DNA of 64,000 bases from Novosphingobium mangrovisedimenti (GTDB lineage Bacteria > Pseudomonadota > Alphaproteobacteria > Sphingomonadales > Sphingomonadaceae), in NCBI RefSeq assembly GCF_025153475.1, contig NZ_JANZXA010000010.1:124001-188000 (forward strand), in the 5' to 3' direction. Each line of letters begins with the position of its first letter. Position 1 is the first letter of the stretch. The position numbers and the translations under genes are program-made. The notes under the pieces are model-generated. The model searched no databases. It saw only the letters and a list, made by a program, of their open reading frames with translations, and was not told where the DNA came from. Shown here piece by piece: positions 42,241-51,513 of the stretch.

Positions 42241-43275
42241 ATGAAGTTGATCGCATTCGAAACCGAAGCTTGGGAGGCTGAGGCGTGCCACGCCCTTCCG
42301 CCGGAGATCGAGTTCACCTGCACCGAGGGCGCGCTCGACGAGACCAATGTCGCCGCTTACCACGACGCGGAAATCATAACCGTTTTCGTCCATTCGAGAT
42401 TGACGATACCGGTTCTGGCCCAGATGCCACATCTCAGGCTTATCGCGACGCGGTCGACCGGTTATGATCATATTGACCTGAACTTTTGCGCAAAGGCGGG
42501 CATCGCTGTCGCGAATGTGCCCGGTTATGGCGATGTGACTGTCGCCGAGCATGTGTTTGCACTACTGCTGGGCTTGGCGCGCCATCTGCCTGCCTATAGC
42601 GAAAGGGCTCGGCACGGTGATTTCAACCCGGCCGATCTGCGCGGGTTCGATCTGTTCGGCAAGACCATCGGCGTGATCGGCACCGGGCGGATCGGCCAAT
42701 GCGTCATCCAGATTGCCCGCGGTTTCGGAATGAAAGTGCTCGCCCATGACATCGCGCCTCGCAACGAGGTCGCTGAGGCTTTGGGCTTTCGCTATGTCGA
42801 TCTTCCTGTCCTGCTTGGTGATGCCGACGTCGTTTCTCTCCACCTGCCTGCGACGCCCGGCACGAAGGGCATGATAGGTAATGCCGAATTCGCACTGATG
42901 AAGAACGGAGCTGTCCTGATCAACACGGCGCGTGGCAACATCATTGAGACTGAGGCGCTCGTTCGGGCCATCACCAGCGGCAAGATACGGGCAGCGGGTC
43001 TTGATGTTCTTCCGCAGGAACCGCTTATCCGGGACGAAGCCGAGGTCTTTCGTGGACGTGAGATTGGGGCGGACGCACTCAAGGAACTGCTTGCTCATCA
43101 TGTCTTGGCGAGCGCTTCCAATGTCCTCATCACGCCGCACGTTGCCTATAACACTGAGGATGCTCTTCGCCGGCTCATCGACATGACGATCGAGAACATT
43201 CGTGCCTTTGTCGCAGGTCATCCGATCAACCTTGTGGCGATGGACTCGGGGCAGGCCCGTGCGGTGAACGGTTGA
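42241..43275 (+). CDS. D-2-hydroxyacid dehydrogenase (D-lactate dehydrogenase type)
   Basis: The 344-residue enzyme has the NAD-binding GTGRIGQ motif (VIGTGRIGQCVIQIARGFGM), the signature LINTARGNIIETEALVRAI with the catalytic Arg, and the His motif NVLITPHVAYNTEDA. The overall pattern (RSTGYDHIDLNFCAKAGIAV, RGFDLFGKTIGV) is that of LdhA-type D-lactate dehydrogenases, which regenerate NAD+ from pyruvate when oxygen is low. That fits the neighbouring FixLJ genes. The start at 42241 follows AGAGGG. A longer in-frame start at 42160 is less likely. The 248 bp upstream gap contains no other gene. Confidence 0.9.
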   Translation: MKLIAFETEAWEAEACHALPPEIEFTCTEGALDETNVAAYHDAEIITVFVHSRLTIPVLAQMPHLRLIATRSTGYDHIDLNFCAKAGIAVANVPGYGDVTVAEHVFALLLGLARHLPAYSERARHGDFNPADLRGFDLFGKTIGVIGTGRIGQCVIQIARGFGMKVLAHDIAPRNEVAEALGFRYVDLPVLLGDADVVSLHLPATPGTKGMIGNAEFALMKNGAVLINTARGNIIETEALVRAITSGKIRAAGLDVLPQEPLIRDEAEVFRGREIGADALKELLAHHVLASASNVLITPHVAYNTEDALRRLIDMTIENIRAFVAGHPINLVAMDSGQARAVNG

Positions 43276-43288
43276 AGCTCTGGGACCG

Positions 43289-44080
43289 TCAATGCGACAG
43301 AAGTAGTGAGATCGGGCAATCCTGCAGCATTGCGCGCGTGACGCCTCCGAACACCCGCTCGCGGAAGCGCGAATGGCCGTAGCCGCCCATGACGATACAG
43401 GAAGCGCCCAGTTCGCGGGCTGAGGCCTTGAGCGTCTCGGCCACCGATGGTTCGGCTTGCCGTTCGTGTATCTCCACATGGATCCCGTGCCGCGAGAGGT
43501 AACTGGCAACTTCGGCCGGTGGAGAGTCGAGGGGGTCTTCCGTGATCGTCACAACATGGATGCTTGCTGCTGCCCTGGTCAGCGCGAGGCTGTGGCGGAC
43601 CGAATTGGCGGCTTCCACCGTCCCGTTCCATGCAATCATGACCGGGCTGCAGGGGTCGAATTGCAGCGTATTGCCGGGAACGGCGAGAATGGGAACGTGG
43701 CCATGCACGAGGAGGGCTCCGGCCACGGAAAGGTCCGGTGCCTCGTCTCCGGTGCCGACAACGATCACATCGGCCAACAGCGCCTCGCGAAGGATCTCGA
43801 TTGCCGTGTCCCCACTCCGGACCCGCCAGTCCCAGGAGACCATATCGCTGTTCAATCTCGCTTCCAGAGCAGCGCGCAGCTCGCGTGCGGGCACTTCCAC
43901 GCTGTCAATGAAGAGATTGAAAGTTTCCGGCGATATCGCACCATCGGCAGGAAAATACGGCGTCGGCGTCACCTGCAGGCAGATCAGATGCCCATCTTGA
44001 TAGCGGGCCAGCGACAAGGCCGTCTGGAAGCGGGCTTCCATGCCAGGGTCGTCCTCGACATGCAGTAGGATGTTCTTCAC
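43289..44080 (-). CDS. Universal stress protein (tandem UspA domains)
   Basis: The 263-residue protein has two Usp domains. The first starts KNILLHVEDDPGMEARFQTA, and the second (PVMIAWNGTVEAANSVRHSL) ends with the ATP-binding-type GGYGHSRFRERVFGGVTRAM. The latter matches the G-2x-G-9x-G(S/T) loop. Such proteins support survival in hypoxia and starvation. The GTG at 44080 is used because the domain starts there. Upstream codons to 44119 are not conserved in character. It converges with the dehydrogenase gene (13 bp between stops) and diverges from fixL. Confidence 0.9.
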   Translation of the reverse strand: MKNILLHVEDDPGMEARFQTALSLARYQDGHLICLQVTPTPYFPADGAISPETFNLFIDSVEVPARELRAALEARLNSDMVSWDWRVRSGDTAIEILREALLADVIVVGTGDEAPDLSVAGALLVHGHVPILAVPGNTLQFDPCSPVMIAWNGTVEAANSVRHSLALTRAAASIHVVTITEDPLDSPPAEVASYLSRHGIHVEIHERQAEPSVAETLKASARELGASCIVMGGYGHSRFRERVFGGVTRAMLQDCPISLLLSH

Positions 44081-44308
44081 GCGCGTCTGCTCTCTGAATG
44101 ATGGCGGCAGCAGGATCAATGCCGCCCATTAGACGCTCCCGGATTCCGGAAATTACAGCATCAGAAATTTTTTTCGTCCCGCCATAAGGGATGTGCGTCC
44201 GGGCTGCGTATAGCCCATTGGGATCACTCCTTGTCCGCGCGGAGCTATGACGTGCGTCCACGATGCCGGCGTTATCAGGCTGAGAGATCGGGGGAAATGG
44301 AGCGGCAA

Positions 44309-45868
44309 ATGGAAAAAGATGCACCGAGCCAGTCTGTCGAGTGCAGAGACAAGTCGGCGGCGCCGACAGCGGACGAGGTTCTGCATTTCATCGACCAACT
44401 AAATGACGAAGCCATAGTCATGCTCGACCTCGGTGGGCGCATAACGCTGTGGAGCAAGGGCGCTGAGCTCCTAAAGGGATGGAGTGCGGAAGAGGTACTG
44501 GGCAGGCACTGGTCGATGCTTTATCCGGCCGCTGCGATTGCCGGAGGCAGGCCAGATCAGATCTTAGAGATCGCCCGAACAGATGGGCGCTATTCTGGCG
44601 AGGAGCCCCGGGTTTGCAGCGATGGGACCGAGTTTCTTGCGCACGTGACAGTCTATCCGTTGCTGGACTCAGGCGGTCGTGTGACGGGCTATGGCAAGGT
44701 TGTTCGCGACATCACCGAATGGCAGCGTGCCCAGACCGCCTTGCAGACGCAGGAAGCCCACTTGCGCTCGATCCTGGACACCGTGCCGGACGCAATGGTG
44801 GTGATCGACGAACGGGGATCGATTCAATCCTTCAGTGCGGCCGCCGAGCGGCTGTTTGGCTATGAGGAGAGCGACCTTCTGGGGCGTAATGTCAGCCTGC
44901 TTGCTCCCTCCCCCCATCGCGAGGCGCATGACGGCTATCTCGCCCGGTATCTGGCGACGGGCGAGCGCCGCATTATCGGCATCGGCCGCGTGGTGTCCGG
45001 CCGCAAGCGTGATGGCGGCATTTTCCCGATGGAGCTCGCCGTGGGTGAAGTCGTGCAGGACAATGGCCACCGGCTTTTTACTGGCTTCATTCGTGATCTG
45101 ACGGCCAGGCAGGATATCGAGCGGCGTCTGCAGGATCTCCAGGAGGAGTTGATCCATATTGGGCGCGTATCCGCCGTGGGGACCATGGCCTCAACGTTGG
45201 CCCATGAACTGAACCAGCCGCTGACCGCTGTTGCCAGTTATGTGATGGCTGCGCAGGCGCTCCTGGACGCCAATCAGCCGGGCGCCTTGGCAGAAGCCCG
45301 TGAGGCGCTTGCCGATGGCATTGCCGAGGCGGTCCGGGCCGGCCAGATCGTGCGCCGCCTTCGCGATTTCGTCGCGCGCGGCGAAACCGAGCGGGAAATT
45401 GTCAGCCTGACCAAATTGATCGAGGAGGCCGCGGCGCTTGCGCTTGCCGGCGCAAGCCTGCGCGGCATTCGGGTGGAGATGAATCTCGATCCGGCCGTGA
45501 CGCGGGTGCTCGTCGATCGCGTGCAGATCCAGCAGGTGCTGCTTAACCTGATCCGTAACGCGGTCGAGGCTATGGAAGGCTGCGAGCGCCGAGAGCTTGT
45601 GCTTTCGACGGCAGCGATGGGCGATGAGGAGGTTGAGCTGGCGGTTGCCGACACCGGCGCGGGGCTCTCGGACGAGATTGCCGAACGGTTGTTCGAGCCG
45701 TTCAACAGCACCAAGGCGCAAGGTCTTGGCGTGGGTCTTTCCATATGCCGCACCATTGTTGAGGCTCACGAGGGACGTCTTTGGGCAGAGCCGGGTTCGG
45801 AGGGAGGCACGGTGTTTCGTTTCACCTTGACGCGCATGGATCGAGCGGAGCCGCAGGATGACCGTTGA
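44309..45868 (+). CDS. fixL: FixL-like haem-PAS oxygen sensor histidine kinase
   Basis: The 519-residue kinase has two PAS domains (about 25-140 and 150-265). The second carries the FixL haem pattern, with H207 in [20 protein letters not shown] as the probable haem ligand, then [20 protein letters not shown]. The kinase part has phosphoacceptor H299 ([12 protein letters not shown]), the N box [12 protein letters not shown] and G boxes [10 protein letters not shown] and GLGVGLS. It senses oxygen and phosphorylates FixJ. The ATG at 44309 has GGAG at 6 bases; an ATG at 44297 is an alternative. It overlaps fixJ by 11 bp. Confidence 0.93.
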   Translation: MEKDAPSQSVECRDKSAAPTADEVLHFIDQLNDEAIVMLDLGGRITLWSKGAELLKGWSAEEVLGRHWSMLYPAAAIAGGRPDQILEIARTDGRYSGEEPRVCSDGTEFLAHVTVYPLLDSGGRVTGYGKVVRDITEWQRAQTALQTQEAHLRSILDTVPDAMVVIDERGSIQSFSAAAERLFGYEESDLLGRNVSLLAPSPHREAHDGYLARYLATGERRIIGIGRVVSGRKRDGGIFPMELAVGEVVQDNGHRLFTGFIRDLTARQDIERRLQDLQEELIHIGRVSAVGTMASTLAHELNQPLTAVASYVMAAQALLDANQPGALAEAREALADGIAEAVRAGQIVRRLRDFVARGETEREIVSLTKLIEEAAALALAGASLRGIRVEMNLDPAVTRVLVDRVQIQQVLLNLIRNAVEAMEGCERRELVLSTAAMGDEEVELAVADTGAGLSDEIAERLFEPFNSTKAQGLGVGLSICRTIVEAHEGRLWAEPGSEGGTVFRFTLTRMDRAEPQDDR

Positions 45869-46478
45869 GAAGCTTGTCTATATCATCGACGATGACGGCG
45901 CCATTCGCCGCTCGACCAGCCTTTTTCTCCGCACTCAGGGTTATGCCGTGGAAAGTTACAGTTCGGGCGTGCCGTTTCTCGAGGCAGCGGGCTCTCTGCG
46001 CCCGGGCTGCGTAATGCTCGACGTGCGGATGCCCGAAATCGACGGGATCGCTGTCCTGGAGCAGATGCGTTCCGCCGGAGTGGATTTCCCGGTTGTCGTG
46101 ATGACAGCGCATGGCGATGTCAGCACCGCAGTCACGGCAATGCGCAAGGGTGCCCACAACTTTATCGAGAAGCCCTTTGAGCAGGACACGATCCTTCAAG
46201 CGCTGGAGGAAGTCTTTGCTGTCGCCGAGCAGGCGGATGCTCAGCGGCTTACCGCGGCCGCTGCGTTGTCGCGTATCGAAACACTGACGCCTCGTGAACG
46301 GGATGTTCTGGAGGGCCTCGCCACCGGGCAGACCAACAAGATGATCGCTCTTGCCCACGGCATCAGCCCGCGGACCGTGGAGATCCACCGGGCCAACATG
46401 ATGGAAAAACTCGGCGTGCGCACATTGCCCGAGGCATTGCGCATCGCACTGATCGCGGGTCTCGGCACCGAACCCTAG
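45858..46478 (+). CDS. fixJ: FixJ-like response regulator
   Basis: The 206-residue regulator has a receiver domain with D11/D12 acid pocket ([12 protein letters not shown]), phospho-acceptor D55 (VMLDVRMPE) and Lys in FIEKPFEQ. A LuxR-type HTH follows ([20 protein letters not shown], then [19 protein letters not shown]). FixJ activates genes for life at low oxygen after phosphorylation by FixL. The length equals typical FixJ. The start overlaps the fixL end by 11 bp, so the two are coupled. Confidence 0.95.
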   Translation: MTVEKLVYIIDDDGAIRRSTSLFLRTQGYAVESYSSGVPFLEAAGSLRPGCVMLDVRMPEIDGIAVLEQMRSAGVDFPVVVMTAHGDVSTAVTAMRKGAHNFIEKPFEQDTILQALEEVFAVAEQADAQRLTAAAALSRIETLTPRERDVLEGLATGQTNKMIALAHGISPRTVEIHRANMMEKLGVRTLPEALRIALIAGLGTEP

Positions 46479-46586
46479 CCTGCCCACCGATTAAGGAATC
46501 GCACTTATACTGCCCGGTTTGGCCCGAACGTAGATCAAGGAGAGCAGCTTTCGCGCTGCCGACACAAATTGTATGGGACGTGCCGG

Positions 46587-47009
46587 GTGATCAGGACAGA
46601 CGAGAAGGATGATGCCGACCATTGCGTGCTGCTCGTCGACGACGACCAGGCAGTGCGTCGCTCGATCAGTCTGCTCCTTCGCGCACGCGGGTTCAGCGTT
46701 CACGACTTTGGCTCGGCCGCTGAATTGCTGGCCGATCGGGCGTGCGCTTTAAGCCATTGCCTGATCACGGACTATTCGATGCCCTTGATGGACGGATTGA
46801 CGCTGCTTGCGCGGCTTCGCGAAAGCGGATGGCCGGGGACTGCCATTCTCATTACTGGACGCTATCAGAACGATCTGGAAAAGCGCGCGCTGGAAGCCGG
46901 GTTTTCGGCTCTGGTTGAAAAGCCCCTGACCGACGAGAAGTTGGTCGGCTTGATCGCGCAGTGCCTCGACAAGCCGCCATTGCAGGGCGGGTACCGACCT
47001 GCGTCCTGA
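46587..47009 (+). CDS. Single-domain response regulator
   Basis: The 140-residue protein is a stand-alone receiver: acidic pocket CVLLVDDDQAVRRSISLLLR, phospho-acceptor D62 (CLITDYSMPLMDG), T/S in ILITGRYQ, and Lys in VEKPLTDE. No output domain follows, so it probably shuttles or buffers phosphate, perhaps from FixL directly upstream (about 110 bp after fixJ). The GTG at 46587 is the likely start; a TTG at 46569 is possible. Confidence 0.85.
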   Translation: MIRTDEKDDADHCVLLVDDDQAVRRSISLLLRARGFSVHDFGSAAELLADRACALSHCLITDYSMPLMDGLTLLARLRESGWPGTAILITGRYQNDLEKRALEAGFSALVEKPLTDEKLVGLIAQCLDKPPLQGGYRPAS

Positions 47010-47632
47010 TCAGAGCAGAAGCGCCCGTCGAATTGCCTTGCCCGAAAACTTGATGTCTGGCTTTCATCCGCTGTCAGATCTCCCGGCCGAACCCTGTGAT
47101 CGCGGTCATCCGGACTCGCGTCTCGTGCAACTTCACGGGAGCCATGCCGCTTCGATTACAACGCCAGCGATACGATGTCGCGTAGTATTAGGTAACCGCC
47201 CGTAGTCCTTCTGGCAGAAGCGCATGATAGCCCATTCTCATCAGATGAGTGGAGGGCACCATGCTGGCGCAGTTGGGTTCTATTGGATGTCGAATAGAAA
47301 TCATCAAGATACCTGACAATAATAGCGCGTCTATTTTCAATAGGATGGAACAATCTCCGAGTGCCACGTACAGCATGGCTCTGAAAATTGTTTATGAACT
47401 TCGGAATATATTGACGGCGCTGAATGGCGGCGTGCGGATGCCTGGAGCACGCGCCGGTCGGGAACCTCAAAAATGCTGTTCGCCGGCTTTGATCAAGCCC
47501 TCCCTTGGCATCCAGCCGTCGAGGCACTCGTCACAAGCGCCACGCGGTGAAACCTGAAGCGCTGCCCTTTGCGGTCCGACTCAATTCAGGCCGCGCCGGG
47601 ATGGGACCGTCGTCGAAATAGGGAGTATAGCA
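47010..47632. other. Intergenic region with no supported gene
   Basis: About 620 bp between the receiver protein and the sigma-like gene. Short open frames exist (for example one of about 100 codons starting near 47261), but they lack recognisable protein character. The stretch around 47270-47350 is clearly more AT-rich than its surroundings and contains small inverted repeats (TTCTATT-N8-AATAGAA at 47278-47299). A 19-bp motif at 47187-47205 recurs near 59928. Confidence 0.5.
47187..47205 (+). promoter_or_regulatory. Recurrent 19-bp motif, copy 1
   Basis: ATTAGGTAACCGCCCGTAG matches the copy at 59928-59946 in 16 of 19 positions. It lies about 430 bp before the sigma-like gene at 47633. The TTA-GTAA-CC-CC arrangement loosely recalls FixJ-bound promoters, and fixJ is encoded 700 bp upstream, but the regulator is not established. 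Confidence 0.45.
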
Positions 47633-48277
47633 ATGTTCGACATATGCCCTAACAACGAAACTCACACCGAGGAAGGCGATTCCTTTGGTGGGGACGCGGC
47701 AGATGAAACGAAGCGCCGGATCGTGCGCAAGGAACTGGCGTCCTGCTATCAACGCTACCGCGTCATGGCGGCGCGGCGCCTGCGTGACGAGATCGCGGCC
47801 GATGACGTGGTGCAGGCATTCGCACTCAAGGCCCTGGAGCGCTTCGAACAGCTGCGCGATGTCGAGGCGGTCCATGGCTGGCTTCGCCGCTTGTTCGAAA
47901 CCACGCTAATCGATTTCTGCCGACGCCGGGGAACTCGCGGTCAGCGGGAGGTGGCATTTGAGCTGGAGATTCACGATCGTCCGCATGAAGCCTTGACGGA
48001 CAGCGTGCCGGATCCGGAGAGGACGATTGTGAGCCTGATGTCGAACATCAAGCAGGAATATGCAGATGTCATCTACCGGCTCGATCTGAAGGACCAGCGC
48101 AAGGAGGATGCGGCGCGGGAGCTCGGCATAACCGTGAACAATCTGACAGTCCGGGCCCACAGGGCGCGTCGCGCCCTTCGTGACGCGATCGAGACCGTAT
48201 CGGTCTCGTTTAATGGCGCCGCCTTGGCATCGGTAAGTAGCGCCTGTTCGCCGGCATTCGCGCTCGCCAGGTCATAG
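47633..48277 (+). CDS. ECF-like sigma factor
   Basis: The 214-residue protein has sigma region 2 (about residues 30-100: CYQRYRVMAARRLRDEIAAD, then DVVQAFALKALERFEQLRDV and WLRRLFETTLIDFCRRR) and region 4 (about 135-190: EYADVIYRLDLKDQRKEDAA, then RELGITVNNLTVRAHRARRA). A Ser/Ala-rich tail follows. It would direct RNA polymerase to stress promoters. No anti-sigma is adjacent. A truncated paralogue lies at 60412-60753, identical in many region 2 residues. LemA and TPM genes follow 250 bp downstream. Confidence 0.85.
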   Translation: MFDICPNNETHTEEGDSFGGDAADETKRRIVRKELASCYQRYRVMAARRLRDEIAADDVVQAFALKALERFEQLRDVEAVHGWLRRLFETTLIDFCRRRGTRGQREVAFELEIHDRPHEALTDSVPDPERTIVSLMSNIKQEYADVIYRLDLKDQRKEDAARELGITVNNLTVRAHRARRALRDAIETVSVSFNGAALASVSSACSPAFALARS

Positions 48278-48527
48278 CCGCGAACCAGAAAGGGTACAGT
48301 GTGGGCGATCTGGGCGCCGCCTTGTCAGCGTCACACCAAAGGGTGCACGCCGCGTATGTTGTAGGCGCTGCACCTGCACGCTGATCCAGTAGTCGCTGGC
48401 CTTCGCAGAGGTGGCGTAACCCTCCGACGTTTGAGCTACATCAGCTGTAATAACATGTGCCCAACGGCGTCGAATGGTGGACTACCCTACGAGAGAACTC
48501 TCTCATTTGCTCGAAAGAAAGGCAGAG

Positions 48528-49139
48528 ATGATTAGTTTGCCGAAGTTCGCCCGTACTTGGGTAATTGCCACCATTGCAGCGCTCGGGCTTACCAGTTGCG
48601 GAATCAACTCGGTGCCGACGGCGCAGGAGAACGCAAAGGCGAAGTGGGCCGACGTCCAAGCAGCCTTTCAAGAGCGCGCCAACCTGGTTCCGAATCTCGC
48701 CGTCGTCGCTAAGGGCGCGGCCGAGCAGGAGAAGGGCATTCTCACCGGCGTGATCGAAGCGCGCGCCAAGGCGACCAGCATCCAGCTCAATGCCAATGAG
48801 CTCTCCGATCCCGCCAAGATGGCGCAGTTCCAGGCCGCGCAGAACCGGCTTTCCACTTCGCTGGCCGGCTTCGGGCGACTGCTGGCCAATGTTGAGGCAT
48901 ATCCCGAACTCAAGAGCATCACGAACTACCAGATGCTGCAGAGCCAGCTTGAAGGCCAGGAAAACCGCATTCGTGTGGCGATCCGCGACTACAATGGTGC
49001 GGTTCAGGATTACAATACGCGCGTGCGCACCTTTCCCGAGATGATCGGCGCCGCGATCCGCGGCGCCAAGCCGATAGTGCCCTACCAGGCGGTTACATCC
49101 GGCGCCGAAGTCGCGCCGAGCCTCAACGGCAAGCTCTGA
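48528..49139 (+). CDS. LemA family lipoprotein
   Basis: The 203-residue protein has a lipoprotein-type leader (WVIATIAALGLTSCG, lipobox LTSC) and a LemA helical bundle: VPTAQENAKAKWADVQAAFQ, ERANLVPNLAVVAKGAAEQE, then ENRIRVAIRDYNGAVQDYNT and FPEMIGA. LemA proteins are membrane-attached and commonly occur with TPM-domain genes, as here, where two follow on the same strand. The operon's function (envelope stress or quality control) is not well defined in the family. The start follows AAAGGCAGAG. Confidence 0.9.
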   Translation: MISLPKFARTWVIATIAALGLTSCGINSVPTAQENAKAKWADVQAAFQERANLVPNLAVVAKGAAEQEKGILTGVIEARAKATSIQLNANELSDPAKMAQFQAAQNRLSTSLAGFGRLLANVEAYPELKSITNYQMLQSQLEGQENRIRVAIRDYNGAVQDYNTRVRTFPEMIGAAIRGAKPIVPYQAVTSGAEVAPSLNGKL

Positions 49140-49153
49140 GAACGACCTAGGCA

Positions 49154-49939
49154 ATGTGGCCGATCCGTCCCCTCCTCACCCCTATCCTCGCGTTCTTTCT
49201 CGCGCTGACCGGCTTTGTCGCGCCAGCGCTGGCCGAGCCGGCATTCCCCAAGCTCACCGGCCGGGTGGTCGACGCTGCGAACATCATACCGGCCGATGTC
49301 GAAGTACGGCTGACGCAAAAGCTCGAAGTGCTCGAGAAGAATTCCCGCCGCCAACTAGTCGTAGTGACCATCCCAGATCTGCAGGGATACGAGATTTCTG
49401 ATTATGGCTATCGCTTGGGTCGAGCTTGGGGCCTTGGCGACAAGCAGCGCAACGACGGGGCCCTGCTCATCGTTGCCCTCAGCCAGCGCAGGGTTCGTAT
49501 CGAGGTTGGCTACGGTCTTGAAGGAATTCTGACCGATGGCCTGTCGTCACTCATCATCGAGAAAACGATTATTCCGCGCTTCAAGGCGGGCGATATGCCC
49601 GGCGGCATAGAGGCCGGCGCCGATGCGCTGATCCGTCAACTGACCCTACCAGAGAGTGAGGCACGGGCCCAGGCAAAAGCCGCCGACCAAGCGGCAGAGC
49701 GATCGCAGAGCGGCACTGAGTTCGGACCCGCCTCGCAGTTCCCACTACTGATTTTCGGCATCTGGGCGCTGATGGCGTTCGGCGGCCATGGCCATGGCCG
49801 CCGGCATCGGCATGGATCGGGCCTGCCAACATTTCTTTGGGGGTTTGGCTTAGGAGGACGCGGCAGTGGCGGCTCTCGCGGAGGTTTCCGCGGTGGTGGC
49901 GGCTCATTTGGCGGCGGCGGCGCATCTGGAGGCTGGTGA
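49154..49939 (+). CDS. TPM-domain membrane protein (Gly-rich tail)
   Basis: The 261-residue protein has a signal peptide (cleavage near ALA), a TPM phosphatase-like domain (FPKLTGRVVDAANIIPADVE, then QLVVVTIPDLQGYEISDYGY and GDKQRNDGALLIVALSQRRV), one membrane helix (FPLLIFGIWALMAFGG), a His/Arg stretch, and a long Gly/Ser/Arg tail (GGRGSGGSRGGFRGGGGSFG). TPM proteins of this kind work with LemA at the inner membrane. It starts 14 bp after lemA and ends one base before the next TPM gene. Confidence 0.9.
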   Translation: MWPIRPLLTPILAFFLALTGFVAPALAEPAFPKLTGRVVDAANIIPADVEVRLTQKLEVLEKNSRRQLVVVTIPDLQGYEISDYGYRLGRAWGLGDKQRNDGALLIVALSQRRVRIEVGYGLEGILTDGLSSLIIEKTIIPRFKAGDMPGGIEAGADALIRQLTLPESEARAQAKAADQAAERSQSGTEFGPASQFPLLIFGIWALMAFGGHGHGRRHRHGSGLPTFLWGFGLGGRGSGGSRGGFRGGGGSFGGGGASGGW

Positions 49940-49940
49940 G

Positions 49941-50624
49941 ATGATATTAAGTAATACCGAAAACCAGCAGGTCGCGGATGCCATCCACCGCGCGGAAATC
50001 GGCACCTCCGGTGAAATCCTGTGCGTCTTAAGCGAGGCTGACAGCTACTATCCGCATGTGGCGCTGGGCTGGGCTGCCGCTATTGCCCTGCTTATACCCT
50101 ATCTTCTGTGGCTCACGGGAATCAATATCGGGATGATGATGCCCCCTGGCTGGCAGCCTGGTCATTGGGAGGACGCAATGACGATCGCCTATCACCGTTT
50201 CGGGCTCGGATACACCGTACTACCTATCGCGTTGTTCATCGTGACATATGGCCTCACGCTTGTCCCGCCGGTTTCTCGGTTTCTCACGCCTCAGCGCGTT
50301 CGGCGCAAACATGTCCATAACTCGGCGCTCGAGCAATTCCGAGCCATGGGCTTGCGTCGGACCGCTAGGCGCACCGGCGTGCTCATCTTCGTCTCGCTCA
50401 GCGACCGGCAAGTCGAGGTCATCGCCGATGAGGGAATCTACACGAGAGTTCCGCCAGATGCTTGGGCCGATGCGGTTGCCGCCATAATCACCGGCGTCAA
50501 GCGCAAGGAGATAGCAACAGGTCTAGTCGAAGCCGTCGAACGCGTTGGGACACTGCTGGCGACACATTTTCCGCCAAGCGCGGAGAACCCCAACGAGCTG
50601 CCCGACAAGGTCATCGAGCTTTGA
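49941..50624 (+). CDS. TPM-domain membrane protein, second copy
   Basis: The 227-residue protein has a split TPM domain: NQQVADAIHRAEIGTSGEIL at the N-terminus, then two to three membrane helices (WAAAIALLIPYLLWLTGINI, VLPIALFIVTYGLTLVPPV) and the TPM C-part RRTGVLIFVSLSDRQVEVIA, then DEGIYTRVPPDAWADAVAAI. This membrane-inserted variant normally accompanies a LemA and a Gly-rich TPM protein, as here. The ATG at 49941 follows GGAGGC. It is the third gene of the lemA operon. Confidence 0.88.
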   Translation: MILSNTENQQVADAIHRAEIGTSGEILCVLSEADSYYPHVALGWAAAIALLIPYLLWLTGINIGMMMPPGWQPGHWEDAMTIAYHRFGLGYTVLPIALFIVTYGLTLVPPVSRFLTPQRVRRKHVHNSALEQFRAMGLRRTARRTGVLIFVSLSDRQVEVIADEGIYTRVPPDAWADAVAAIITGVKRKEIATGLVEAVERVGTLLATHFPPSAENPNELPDKVIEL

Positions 50625-50718
50625 AGCGCTACTAGGACCGGCTGATCTGCATGCGGGCATCAGAGCCGCTATTCATCGCGGGAGGATACGGAATGACGCC
50701 TGAGCTGTTTACCACCAG

Positions 50719-51340
50719 ATGATGTCTCCGCTAGCATCCGGCCCCCTGGCGCTTGCCTCGCTGCTGGTTGCGGTCTTTGTCGTCTGGTTCGGCTGCAGTG
50801 CCATCCTTCCCATTCTTGCATCCCTTATCCAGGCGGCTGATGCAACCCTCGCTGCGAGGGCGGTAGCCAGACACACGGGTATGGCGTCCTCGTTGTACAC
50901 ATTTGCCTTCTTCCTGTTTGTTCCGATGTGGGGCTGGCTCTCGGATCGGCACGGCCGGCGGTCGGTGATCGCCGCTGGGCTGCTGGGCTATGGTGTCAGC
51001 TTACTTGGCGTCGCTTCGCTCGGAGGTATTATCGGCCTTTGCTGTCGGAACCATTCGCTGCTGCGATCAGCCCTGTGGCATCGGTCATGATGGGCGACAG
51101 CGCCCCAAACAAGGCGTGGCGGGCGCGACGGACTTGCCTGGCTCGGCATCGCAGCTGCGGCCGGTTTGTTTCCGGGGTCGGCCGAAGGGGCTTGCTACCG
51201 CAGCTCGTTCGAGAGCTCAGTTGGCCTTTGCCGCAACGGCGGCACTGGCCATCATCACCGGGATTTGCTCCCTCATGCTGCTTCTCCTTCACCTACCCTC
51301 CGCGACAACGCGCCTTTTTGAAGGCGGAGCAAAATTCGCC
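50719..51340 (+). pseudogene. Decayed MFS transporter
   Basis: The first 105 residues are a normal MFS start (LLVAVFVVWFGCSAILPILA, then FAFFLFVPMWGWLSDRHGRR with the intracellular loop motif). The frame then shifts near 51030-51040. The next piece (FAAAISPVASVMMGDSAPNK) is in a second frame, and a later helix (FAATAALAIITGICSLMLLL, about 51230-51290) is in a third. The C-terminal six-helix half is absent. At least two frameshifts plus a truncation mean it is not functional. It lies after the lemA-TPM operon. Confidence 0.75.
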
Positions 51341-51513
51341 CAGACCGACCTCACGACTGTAACGAGATCAGCCCGACAGCGTCTCTTCGTTGGAGGCCAT
51401 TGAGCCAGAACGACACTGGAAGCGGATCGCATGACCGGTCGGGTGCGCCTCTCACATACGGGAAAGGCGTTCCGCGAGCGCCAGGTCCAAAAAGGGAGTG
51501 TGGAGGATTCGAG

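Noticed and set aside
46495..46550. Possible FNR/FixK box (GATCAA half-site) before the receiver gene
   Set aside because: Only one half-site is present. The matching TTGAT half at the right spacing is missing.
47261..47557. A roughly 100-codon plus-strand frame in the gap before the sigma-like gene
   Set aside because: It has no recognisable family, atypical composition and no clear conservation cue; left as unassigned intergenic DNA.
49800..49935. Gly/Ser-rich repetitive sequence considered as a DNA repeat or CRISPR-like array
   Set aside because: It is the codon repeat of the Gly-rich TPM protein tail, with no spacers or regular repeat units. No CRISPR array was found anywhere in the window.
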